A DNA stretch of 33,277 nt. Origin: Lachnospiraceae bacterium (GTDB lineage: Bacteria; Bacillota; Clostridia; Lachnospirales; Lachnospiraceae). Positions within the stretch are counted from its first letter, which is position 1; every line of letters starts with the position of its first letter. Shown piece after piece: positions 1-7,394 of the stretch. The notes under the pieces are model-generated. The model saw nothing but the letters and a program-made list of their open reading frames with translations. It was not told where the DNA came from and searched no databases. A program made the translations under genes and the position numbers. Location: the NCBI GenBank assembly GCA_017535945.1, contig JAFXTJ010000080.1:1-33277 (forward strand). Direction: 5' to 3'.

Positions 1-131
1 GTCGTGGATTTTCCGGCGCCGTTGTGACCGATGAAACCGTAGATATCGCCGCTCTCCACGGTGAGCGACACATCATCCGCCGCCTTTTTCCCGCCTCCGT
101 AGGATTTGGAATAATGTCTGATCTCAAGCAT
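1..131 (-). CDS. ABC transporter ATP-binding protein (N-terminal fragment)
   Basis: Only the first 43 codons are present; the gene runs off the left edge. Translating the minus strand from the ATG at 129-131 gives MLEIRHYSKSYGGG, then a stretch ending in the Walker A motif GHNGAGKST, the nucleotide-binding loop of ABC ATPases. The start is supported by an AGAAAGGAC ribosome binding site just upstream. It lies 65 bases after the response regulator and on the same strand, so the two may be co-transcribed. Response regulators next to ABC exporters often control peptide-antibiotic or cell-envelope stress pumps, but the substrate cannot be told from this fragment. Confidence in the ATPase call is high, in its role low. 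Confidence 0.85.
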   Translation of the reverse strand, partial: MLEIRHYSKSYGGGKKAADDVSLTVESGDIYGFIGHNGAGKST

Positions 132-196
132 CTGTCTGTCCTTTCTCTATCCTTATGTTGGTAAGCGTGTAAACAGCCCGGATTCTGTTTGTCATC

Positions 197-898
197 TCAA
201 TTCGCTTCGAATTTGTATCCCACGCCCCAGATCGTGGCCAACCGCCATTTCTCATGATCCCCGAGTTTTTCCCGGAGACGTTTGATATGCACATCCACCG
301 TCCGGGTATCACCCACATATTCATATCCCCAGATCCGGTCCAGCAGCTGTTCCCTGGTAAAAACATGATTGGGTGAGGATGCCAGGAAGAACAGCAGTTC
401 CAGTTCCTTGGGCGGCATATCGATCCGTTCTCCCTCGCGGATCACGGAATAGTTTGTGATATTGATGGATAACCCCGGATACTCCACTGCCTTGACATCA
501 TCCGCTGGATCACTGACCGGGCGGCTCTCCTGATATCGCCGCAGCACAGCCTTCACTCTGGCCACCAGTTCCTTGGAATCAAAGGGCTTCTCCATATAGT
601 CGTCCGCGCCCAGTTCCAGCCCGAGCACTTTATCGAATACTTCGCCCTTGGCGGAGAGCATGATGACCGGCGTCTTCGCATGGGTGCGGATCTCGCGGCA
701 TACCTGATATCCGTCCATGCCCGGCAGCATGATATCCAGCAGGATCAGATCCGGGCTGAAGCTCTTCTCCTCCCTGAGCGCCGATTCGCCGTCACCGACG
801 ATCCGGGTCTCAAAGCACTCCTTTTCCAGGTACAGAGCGATCAGCTCCGCGATATTCTGATCGTCATCCACGATCAGGATCTTCTGCTTCTGGGCCAT
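197..898 (-). CDS. OmpR/PhoB-family response regulator
   Basis: Two-component DNA-binding response regulator of 233 residues, the normal length for the family. The receiver domain covers about residues 5-120, with the acidic pocket D11-D13, the phospho-acceptor D55 in LLDIMLPG, the switch residue S82 and K104 in EKPF. The C-terminal winged helix is about 140-232 and ends with the typical TVDVHIKRLREKLG and IWGVGYKFE blocks. No sensor kinase is visible; it could lie beyond the left edge. The gene starts 15 bases after mutS2 ends, behind an AGGAAAAGGAA ribosome binding site, so it is probably read from the mutS2 transcript. The signal it answers to is unknown. Confidence 0.95.
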   Translation of the reverse strand: MAQKQKILIVDDDQNIAELIALYLEKECFETRIVGDGESALREEKSFSPDLILLDIMLPGMDGYQVCREIRTHAKTPVIMLSAKGEVFDKVLGLELGADDYMEKPFDSKELVARVKAVLRRYQESRPVSDPADDVKAVEYPGLSINITNYSVIREGERIDMPPKELELLFFLASSPNHVFTREQLLDRIWGYEYVGDTRTVDVHIKRLREKLGDHEKWRLATIWGVGYKFEAN

Positions 899-912
899 TT
901 CCTTTTCCTCCT

Positions 913-3306
913 CTACATCAATGTGACGATGGTCACTCCTTCGTCCCCTTCCCCGTATTCCCCGGCTTTATAATCCTTTACATACGGGACCGCCTCCAGG
1001 TGCTCCCGTACCGCGCGGCGCAGGACGCCGGTTCCCTTGCCGTGCACGATCCGTGCCGTCTTCATATGCGCCATATAGGCCTCGTCCAGATACCGGTCGA
1101 GCGCGGCGATGGCTTCATCCGCCGTCATCCCGAGCAGGAGACACTCCGTGGAAATGTTCATCCCGCGGGAAAGATCGACCTCCCGTTTCTTTTCCCCTCT
1201 GCTGTAAAGTGAACGGATCGCTTTTTTCCCGTCGCTTTCCTCTTTGGCATAAGCGAGATCCCGGACGTTGACCCGGCTTTTCATAATGCCGCAGGTTACG
1301 GTCAGTTCCCCTTTCTTATCCGGCAGGGTCGACACGGTACCGGTCAGTCCCATGGAAACGATCCGCACCAGGTCCCCGACATGCAGCTTCCCCGGATCGA
1401 CCGCCGGGTGAGCCGGCTTCTCCGCCGCCTCCCGCTCCGAGAGGCGCTTGTTTCTGGTGTTCAATTCCCTGCCGACACGGGTTCTTGCCTGCTCCAGCTC
1501 GCGTACGGATGCACCCTCCCTGTTCATCTTCCGGATGGTCTCATCGGCGACGCGCTTGGCCTCTTTCAGGATCTCCTTTGCCTCGCGCTCGGCTTCCCGG
1601 ATCCGCTTCTCCTTTGTCTCCTCCAGCTTCTTCTCCCGCGCCAGAAGTTTCTTCTCCTTATCCGCCGCTTCGACCCGGAGGGTCTCCAGCCGCGCTTTCT
1701 CTTCATCCGCCTTGCGTCGGCTCTCCTGCAGATCGGACAGCAGCCTGTCAAAGGAGCGGGAACCCTCATCGACCTGCTTCCCGGCGGCCTCGATCACCTC
1801 CGCGGGCAGGCCCAGCTTCCCTGCGATGGCAAATGCATTGCTGCTGCCGGGAACGCCGATGAGCAGCCGGTAGGTCGGCCGCAGGCTCTCCACGTCAAAT
1901 TCACAGGCCGCGTTCATCACACCGTCCGTGGTCATGGCATAGATCTTGCACTCACTGTAATGGGTGGTCGCCATGGTCCGGATCCCCTGTCCGTGCAGCC
2001 GACGCAGGATCGCCACCGCAAGGGCTGCTCCCTCCGTGGGATCGGTACCGGCGCCCAGTTCGTCGAACAGACACAGGCTCTTCTCATCCGCCCGGTCCAG
2101 GATCTCCACCACATTTTTCATATGACCGGAGAAGGTGGAAAGGCTCTGCTCGATCGACTGCTCGTCCCCGATATCCGCAAAGATCTCCGTGAATACAGCA
2201 AGCTCCGACCGGTCGCCTGCCGGGATCGCAAGCCCGGCCTGTCCCATCAACGCCAGCAGGCCCACCGTCTTCAGGGTCACGGTCTTGCCGCCTGTGTTGG
2301 GGCCGGTGATGACGAGCTGGTCAAACGCGTCCCCCAGATAGATATCGATGGGGACAACCCGTTCAGCAGGGATCAGCGGATGTCTGGCCTTTCTCAGGAT
2401 GAACGCCTGCCGCTCATTGAACTGCGGCACCATGCCGCCGATATCGAGGGCATATTTCGCTTTCGCAAATGTCATATCCAGAAACCGTGCCGTCTCCAGA
2501 TCAAACTCCAGATCATCCGCCTGCGATGCAAGTCTGGCGGACAGGAGCGCAAGCAGGCGCTCGATCTCCTCCTGCTCTTTGATATGCTCCTCCCTGAGCG
2601 TATTGTTGAGCGCCACGATGGATTCCGGCTCTATGAAGAGCGTCTGACCCGTGGCACTGGCGTCGTGCACGATGCCGTTCACCTGGGAGCGGCATTCCAC
2701 GCGCACCGGCAGGCAGTAACGGTCCCCCCGCATGGTGATCACCGCATCCTGCAGATACTGACGGTAACTCCCCGATGCCATGCGGTTCAGATCACGCCGG
2801 ATCTGCTCCCCTGCCGCGGCGATCCGTCTGCGGATCTGCTTCAGCTCCGGCGTGGCATCATCCGCGATCTCGCTCTCCGAAAGGATGCACCGCGAGATCT
2901 CATCCGAGATCTCCCGCATCGGTACCAGTGCCTCAAAATACGGTGTCAGCGAATCCTCCGGTGCCTCTTCTCCGGTCCCGTAACTCCTGATCCGCCCCAC
3001 ACCGCGCAGGAAAAGCGCGGTCCGAAGGAGTGCCGCCGCATCGAGACTCTGCCCGATCCGCAGCGCGTTCAACAGCTCCTCCCCGCGAAATACCGCGGAA
3101 AAGGAAACATCGCTTCTCTTCAGATAGCGCGTGACGGCATCCGCCGTGAAGCCCTGAAGCCGCAGGATCTCCCCGCGGTCATCAAGCGGGATGAGACGCA
3201 GACACTCCTCCCGCCCCGATGCGGAATCCGCATGCTCTGCCAGCGCGGTTGTGATCTTGTCAAATTCGAGAACCCGAAGTGCCCGTTCGTTCATCCTGTC
3301 CGTCAT
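913..3306 (-). CDS. mutS2: MutS2 (ribosome-rescue / anti-recombination ATPase with Smr domain)
   Basis: MutS paralogue of 797 residues, the family's usual length. MutS2 lacks the mismatch-binding domains of MutS. It acts on branched DNA or, in Bacillus, on collided ribosomes. Visible parts are the core helices (1-320), Walker A GPNTGGKT at 335-342, Walker B CLFDELGAGTDPTEGAA, a long charged coiled coil (about 515-625), a KOW-like segment after it, and a C-terminal Smr domain (about 715-797) with HGKGTG at 755-760. The first Smr motif, normally LDLRG, reads CLLLG (722-726), so the usual Asp and Arg are missing. The start at 3306 has AGGAAAG very close; the internal ATG at 3294 (MNERALRVLEF) is an equally plausible start. 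It heads a probable operon with the response regulator. Confidence 0.95.
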   Translation of the reverse strand: MTDRMNERALRVLEFDKITTALAEHADSASGREECLRLIPLDDRGEILRLQGFTADAVTRYLKRSDVSFSAVFRGEELLNALRIGQSLDAAALLRTALFLRGVGRIRSYGTGEEAPEDSLTPYFEALVPMREISDEISRCILSESEIADDATPELKQIRRRIAAAGEQIRRDLNRMASGSYRQYLQDAVITMRGDRYCLPVRVECRSQVNGIVHDASATGQTLFIEPESIVALNNTLREEHIKEQEEIERLLALLSARLASQADDLEFDLETARFLDMTFAKAKYALDIGGMVPQFNERQAFILRKARHPLIPAERVVPIDIYLGDAFDQLVITGPNTGGKTVTLKTVGLLALMGQAGLAIPAGDRSELAVFTEIFADIGDEQSIEQSLSTFSGHMKNVVEILDRADEKSLCLFDELGAGTDPTEGAALAVAILRRLHGQGIRTMATTHYSECKIYAMTTDGVMNAACEFDVESLRPTYRLLIGVPGSSNAFAIAGKLGLPAEVIEAAGKQVDEGSRSFDRLLSDLQESRRKADEEKARLETLRVEAADKEKKLLAREKKLEETKEKRIREAEREAKEILKEAKRVADETIRKMNREGASVRELEQARTRVGRELNTRNKRLSEREAAEKPAHPAVDPGKLHVGDLVRIVSMGLTGTVSTLPDKKGELTVTCGIMKSRVNVRDLAYAKEESDGKKAIRSLYSRGEKKREVDLSRGMNISTECLLLGMTADEAIAALDRYLDEAYMAHMKTARIVHGKGTGVLRRAVREHLEAVPYVKDYKAGEYGEGDEGVTIVTLM

Positions 3307-3330
3307 CTTTCCTGTGAAACGTGCATAGTT

Positions 3331-3336
3331 ATTATA
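3331..3336 (-). promoter_or_regulatory. -10 box of mutS2 promoter
   Basis: A perfect TATAAT reads on the minus strand 25 bases before the mutS2 start. No good -35 box is evident at 16-18 bases (TTTTGG is the nearest), so the call rests on the -10 alone. It lies back to back with the promoter of the HtrA-like gene. Confidence 0.5.
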
Positions 3337-3339
3337 ATT

Positions 3340-3369
3340 TTAGCACGGATTTCCAAAAGGTGGTATAAT
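3340..3369 (+). promoter_or_regulatory. Promoter of the HtrA-like gene, probably giving a leaderless mRNA
   Basis: TTAGCA at 3340-3345 and a perfect TATAAT at 3364-3369 are 18 bases apart. The ATG begins at 3378, only eight bases after the -10 box, so transcription would start at or next to the start codon. A second TATAAT at 3333-3338 on the same strand could instead give a leader of about 33 bases containing AAAAGGTGG, but that sequence is about 15 bases from the ATG. Confidence 0.5.
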
Positions 3370-3377
3370 CAACTCCT

Positions 3378-4790
3378 ATGAACACGGAAAACGAACAAAC
3401 CAACCCGTCTGCTCCCGCACCCGATGCCGGCAGTGCGCTCTCGCCGCTGGAGACCTCGGATACCGCATTCATCCGGGAGAAGATCAAGGCGCGCCCCATC
3501 AACAAGCGCAAACTATTCCGCAGGACGCTTGTCACCGGTCTGCTCGCCATCGTCTTCGGCGGTGTGGCCTGTCTGACCTTTCTGCTGCTGGAGCCGTTTT
3601 TCTCTTCACGGATCACGCCGGAGGAGACACCGGAACCCGTCACCTTTCCCACTTCGGATGACGAGATCCAGCCGGAAGATCTCTACGCCGATGACGAGGA
3701 GATCGCCACGGCACAGGAACAGATCGTGGCCGAGACCATCCAGGCCAATATCGAGGCCTCGGAGCAGGACCGGATCGATGCGGCGGTATCTACGGCTCTG
3801 GCCCGTCTCCATCTGAATAAAAACAATGCAAGTGAACTCTACCGCGCTCTGAAGCATGTGGCGGCGGACACCGAACGGTCTCTGGTGCTGGTGCGCAGTG
3901 CCACCACGCAGACCAGCTTCGTCGGCGGCACGATCGAACTGGACGGCGAAGTGCCCGGCCTCATCATAGCCGACAACGGCCTGGATCTGCTGATCCTCAC
4001 CTACGCCTCCATTCTGGATACCGGGGACGATCTGACCGTGACCCTGAACGGCGGAGAGGTGGAACAGGCCACGCTCAAAATGGCGGATCCCGGATCGGGT
4101 CTGTGCGTCCTCAGGGTCTCCAGACGGAGCCTGACCAGAGAAACACAGGAGCTTGTCGCACCGGCCCCCATGGGCTCGACCATCACGGATAATCTCATCG
4201 GAACCCCTGTCATCGCCGTCGGAAGCCCCATCGGGATCTATCCTTCCGTCTGTTACGGGATGATCGCCTCCGGCAAGATCCCGATGGAATGTGCGGACCG
4301 CGCACTGAAGCTCTTTGCGACCGACATCATCAGCGACACGGGCATGGGCTTCCTGTTCAACTATGACGGCCGCCTGCTGGGCATGATCTATCCCGGTACC
4401 ACGGAGGGCCTTGACAAAAACCGGATCCTCGCCTGGTCGATCTCCGAAAGTGTAAATCTCATCGAACATCTCTCCAACGGATCACCGGGCTCCTCGCTGG
4501 GGGTCTACGGGACCGACTTCACCGCCGCTCTGGCCGATGCCGGGGACCTGCCCGACGGCGCCTATGTCCTGCGCACAGAGATGAATTCCCCCGCGATGTC
4601 CGCGGGACTGCAGAGCGGGGATATCATCGTCTCCTTCAGTGATCAGCCCGTCACTTCCTGGAATGATTATGTCAAAACCCTGGAGGCGATCCCTCCGGGC
4701 GAGACCGTCACACTGGAGATCCTCCGTCAGGGTCCGGAGGACTATCTGTCCATGCAGCTCACCATGTCAACGAGAGAGGGGAATCCATGA
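3378..4790 (+). CDS. Membrane-anchored HtrA-like protein (S1C fold plus PDZ) lacking the catalytic triad
   Basis: 470-residue protein with a cytoplasmic N-terminus, one membrane helix at about 51-72, an acidic linker with a possible short coiled coil (90-140), a trypsin-like region (about 165-360) and a PDZ domain (about 372-465). HtrA landmarks can be aligned: LTYASILD (207-214) matches the TNNHVVD block, DPGSGLCVL (237-245) matches DPxSDLAVL, and DTGMGFLFN (320-328) matches GNSGGPLFN. At these places the catalytic His, Asp and Ser are replaced by S211, G241 and G322. It is therefore expected to be a non-proteolytic scaffold or sensor outside the cell. The only in-frame Met near the N-terminus is 3378. 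It overlaps the YhaM-type gene by four bases (ATGA), so the two are translationally coupled. Confidence 0.8.
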   Translation: MNTENEQTNPSAPAPDAGSALSPLETSDTAFIREKIKARPINKRKLFRRTLVTGLLAIVFGGVACLTFLLLEPFFSSRITPEETPEPVTFPTSDDEIQPEDLYADDEEIATAQEQIVAETIQANIEASEQDRIDAAVSTALARLHLNKNNASELYRALKHVAADTERSLVLVRSATTQTSFVGGTIELDGEVPGLIIADNGLDLLILTYASILDTGDDLTVTLNGGEVEQATLKMADPGSGLCVLRVSRRSLTRETQELVAPAPMGSTITDNLIGTPVIAVGSPIGIYPSVCYGMIASGKIPMECADRALKLFATDIISDTGMGFLFNYDGRLLGMIYPGTTEGLDKNRILAWSISESVNLIEHLSNGSPGSSLGVYGTDFTAALADAGDLPDGAYVLRTEMNSPAMSAGLQSGDIIVSFSDQPVTSWNDYVKTLEAIPPGETVTLEILRQGPEDYLSMQLTMSTREGNP

Positions 4791-5731
4791 AATTCATCAA
4801 AGACCTGATCGCCGGCGACCGCGTCAACGAGATCTATCTGTGCAAACAGAAAAACGCGGCGGTCACCAAAAACGGAAAATCCTATGAGAACTGCATCCTG
4901 CAGGATAAGACCGGCTCCATCGACGCCAAGATCTGGGAACCGGACAGTTCCGGGATCGGCGATTTCAAGGCCATGGACTATATCGAAGTGGTAGGGGATG
5001 TGACACAGTTCAACGGTGCCTTGCAGATGAGCATCAAGCGCGCCCGCTATGTCTCTCCGGATACCGTGGATACCTCGCTCTTCTTCCCCGTATCGGACCG
5101 GGACAATGACGCCATGTACGGGGAACTCTGCGGATTCATCGATACCGTTGAGGAGCCTCATCTCCGCCGTCTCCTGGAGGTCCTGTTCAAAGAGGATGCC
5201 GGTTTCATCCATGATTTCCGCAGATCCTCCGCCGCCAAATCCATCCACCACGGCTTCATCGGCGGACTGATGGAGCACTCTCTCGGTGTCGCCGCGCTCT
5301 GTGAGCAGTATTGCCTCTCCCGGCCGCTGCTCAACAGGGATCTGCTCATCACAGCGGCCCTCTGCCACGACATCGGCAAAGTGCGGGAGCTGTCCGCCTT
5401 TCCGGCCAATGATTACACGGACGAAGGGCAGTTTCTCGGCCACATCATCATCGGCGCACAGATGCTGGAGGAGCGGATCCGCGGGATCGAGGGTTTCCCG
5501 GAGGAGCTCCGCCTGAAACTCATCCACTGTATTCTGTCACATCACGGGGAATATGAATTCGGTTCGCCGAAAAAGCCGGCGATCATGGAAGCGCTTGCCC
5601 TGAACCTGGCGGATAACACGGACGCCAAACTGGAGTCCTTCCGGGAGATCCTCGAAGGGACCTCCGCGGAAACAAAGGGCTGGCTGGGATTCAACAAACT
5701 CTTCGAATCAAATCTCTATAAGAGCGTCTGA
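4787..5731 (+). CDS. yhaM: YhaM-family 3'-5' exoribonuclease (OB fold + HD domain)
   Basis: 314 residues, the same length as Bacillus YhaM, a manganese-dependent 3'-5' exonuclease that trims single-stranded RNA ends. An N-terminal OB-fold nucleic-acid-binding domain (about 1-90, including ILQDKTGSIDAKIW) is followed by an HD phosphohydrolase domain (about 150-290). Metal-binding residues are visible: H155 in HHGF, H164 in LMEHS, H194-D195 in CHDIGK and H219 in GHI, with LSHHGEYEFGSP later. The ribosome binding site GAGAGAGGGGA lies inside the end of the preceding gene, which it overlaps by four bases. Pairing an RNase with a membrane pseudo-protease may just be operon economy; no functional link is shown by the sequence. 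Confidence 0.9.
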   Translation: MKFIKDLIAGDRVNEIYLCKQKNAAVTKNGKSYENCILQDKTGSIDAKIWEPDSSGIGDFKAMDYIEVVGDVTQFNGALQMSIKRARYVSPDTVDTSLFFPVSDRDNDAMYGELCGFIDTVEEPHLRRLLEVLFKEDAGFIHDFRRSSAAKSIHHGFIGGLMEHSLGVAALCEQYCLSRPLLNRDLLITAALCHDIGKVRELSAFPANDYTDEGQFLGHIIIGAQMLEERIRGIEGFPEELRLKLIHCILSHHGEYEFGSPKKPAIMEALALNLADNTDAKLESFREILEGTSAETKGWLGFNKLFESNLYKSV

Positions 5732-5735
5732 AGGC

Positions 5736-6893
5736 TCAAAGCCTTGCAATAAACCGCTGCAGCCGCTCCAGCGCCCGTTTCAGATCATCCAAGGAATAGG
5801 CATAGGAAATGCGGATGTATCCTTCGCCGCAGTCACCGAAAGCCGTGCCCGGTACGACGGCCAGTTTCTCCTCCTTGAGCAGCCTCGTCACAAATTCGTC
5901 ACTGCTCATGCCGAACTGCCGGATATCCGGGAATGCATAGAACGCCCCGAACGGCTCAAAGCACGGCAGTCCCATCTCCCGGAACGCATGCAGCAGGTAT
6001 TTCCGGCGGCGGTCATATTCCTCCCGCATCATCGCCACATCCTCATCCCCGTTCCTCAGGGCCTCCACTCCGGCATACTGGCTGGTCGTGGGAGCACACA
6101 TGATGGCAAACTGGTGGATCTTGATCATCTGCTGCATGATGAGCTGCGGCCCGACAGCATATCCCAGCCGCCAGCCTGTCATGGCATACGCCTTGGAAAA
6201 TCCGTTGATCACGATAGTGCGGTCCCGCATCCCCGGAAGCGCCGCGATGGAGACATGCCTGCCGCTGTAGGTCAGTTCACTGTAGATCTCGTCCGAGATC
6301 ACATAGAGATCTTTGTCGATCACCACACGCGCGACGGCTTCCAGATCCTCCCTGTCCATCACCGCACCGGTGGGATTGTTGGGATAGGGCAGGATCAGGA
6401 TCTTGGTCCTGTCCGTACATTTCTCCAGGATCTCTTCCGGCTTCAGCCGGAAATCATTCTCCCCTTTGAGTTCGATGATGACCGGTTTCGCATCCGCGAG
6501 GACCGCACAGGGCTCATAGGATACATACGAGGGCTGCGGGATCAGAACCTCGTCTCCGGGGTTCACCATGGCCCGCAGAGCGAGATCGATCGCCTCGGAA
6601 CCGCCGACCGTCACAAAACTCTCGGTCATCGGATCATAGGTCAGTCCCTGCGTCCTCCTCATATAGGCGCAGATCTCTTCCCTGAGTTCCTTTAACCCCG
6701 AATTGGAGGTGTAGTAGGTACGGCCCTTCTCCAGTGAATAGATCCCCTCGTCGCGGATATGCCAGGGTGTGTCAAAATCGGGTTCCCCGACGCCCAGCGA
6801 AATGGCATCGTCCATCTCCTGCACAATATCAAAAAACCTGCGGATCCCCGAGGGACGGATCTCGGTTACCTTGTCGGACAGCGGATTTCTCAT
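5736..6893 (-). CDS. Class I/II PLP-dependent aminotransferase
   Basis: 385-residue fold-type I aminotransferase of the PatA/AspC-like group, acting in the cytoplasm on an unidentified amino acid. Visible motifs: LGVGEPDFDTP near the N-terminus, YTSNSGLKELR for substrate/PLP placement, NNPTG (172-176) with N173, DEIY (201-204) with D201 and Y204, and the PLP lysine K234 in GFSKAYAMTGWRLGY. A C-terminal Arg that binds the substrate carboxylate lies in GYIRISYA. It overlaps the upstream lrp-like gene by four bases. Lrp-type regulators commonly control the neighbouring amino acid enzyme, so this is probably a co-regulated pair for aromatic, aspartate or alanine transamination. The substrate cannot be chosen from sequence alone. 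Confidence 0.92.
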   Translation of the reverse strand: MRNPLSDKVTEIRPSGIRRFFDIVQEMDDAISLGVGEPDFDTPWHIRDEGIYSLEKGRTYYTSNSGLKELREEICAYMRRTQGLTYDPMTESFVTVGGSEAIDLALRAMVNPGDEVLIPQPSYVSYEPCAVLADAKPVIIELKGENDFRLKPEEILEKCTDRTKILILPYPNNPTGAVMDREDLEAVARVVIDKDLYVISDEIYSELTYSGRHVSIAALPGMRDRTIVINGFSKAYAMTGWRLGYAVGPQLIMQQMIKIHQFAIMCAPTTSQYAGVEALRNGDEDVAMMREEYDRRRKYLLHAFREMGLPCFEPFGAFYAFPDIRQFGMSSDEFVTRLLKEEKLAVVPGTAFGDCGEGYIRISYAYSLDDLKRALERLQRFIARL

Positions 6894-7390
6894 GGCGAAA
6901 CCATCTCCCTGGTATCTTCATATTTCTTCGTCAGGATCGTCCCGTGATCCTTATATTTCTTCAGGATGAAACAGGTGGCTGTGGACAGGATGGAATCCAT
7001 GGTGGAGAGCTTGTCGGACACAAAGCCCGCAACCTGCTGCAGCGTCTTGCCCTCAATGATCACCATCAGGTCGAAACCGCCGCTCATGAGATAGACGCTC
7101 TGCACTTCGGGGTATTTATAGATGCGCTCCGCGATGCTGTCAAAGCCGAGGCCTCTCTGCGGGGTCACGCGCACCTCGATCAACGCCGACACCTCCTCGA
7201 TGGAGGTCTTGGACCAGTCGATCATCGTGTGATATCCGCAGATGATCCCCTCCTCTTCCAGTGCCTTCAGCTCATTGGCCACATCGATTTCCTGCTCCGA
7301 GAGCATGACTGCGAGCTCATCGATCCCGATCCGGGAATTCTTCTCGATGAGGGGGAGCAGTTTTTTTCTGAGTTCCTTATTCTCCGACAT
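6890..7390 (-). CDS. Lrp/AsnC-family transcriptional regulator
   Basis: 166 residues with an N-terminal winged helix-turn-helix (about 5-60; NSRIGIDELAVMLSEQEIDV, then EEGIICGYHTMID) and a C-terminal RAM/ligand-binding domain (about 65-150) that normally binds an amino acid and assembles oligomers. The start at 7390 is set by GGAGGAATAAGGAT, which also contains the stop codon of the VanW gene four bases upstream, so the three genes form one operon. It overlaps the aminotransferase start by four bases and probably controls it. The DNA target and effector are unknown. Confidence 0.9.
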   Translation of the reverse strand: MSENKELRKKLLPLIEKNSRIGIDELAVMLSEQEIDVANELKALEEEGIICGYHTMIDWSKTSIEEVSALIEVRVTPQRGLGFDSIAERIYKYPEVQSVYLMSGGFDLMVIIEGKTLQQVAGFVSDKLSTMDSILSTATCFILKKYKDHGTILTKKYEDTREMVSP

Positions 7391-7394
7391 ATCC

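Noticed and set aside
1381-3381. A 666-codon open frame on the plus strand opposite mutS2
   Set aside because: It is the complement of a clear MutS2 gene in GC-rich DNA. The translation is rich in Arg, Leu, His and Gln with no recognisable domain and no ribosome binding site.
5731-5745. AAGGCT-CAA-AGCCTT as a bidirectional terminator between the YhaM-type gene and the aminotransferase gene
   Set aside because: The stem has only six base pairs and no T run follows on either strand; it also covers coding bases of both ends.
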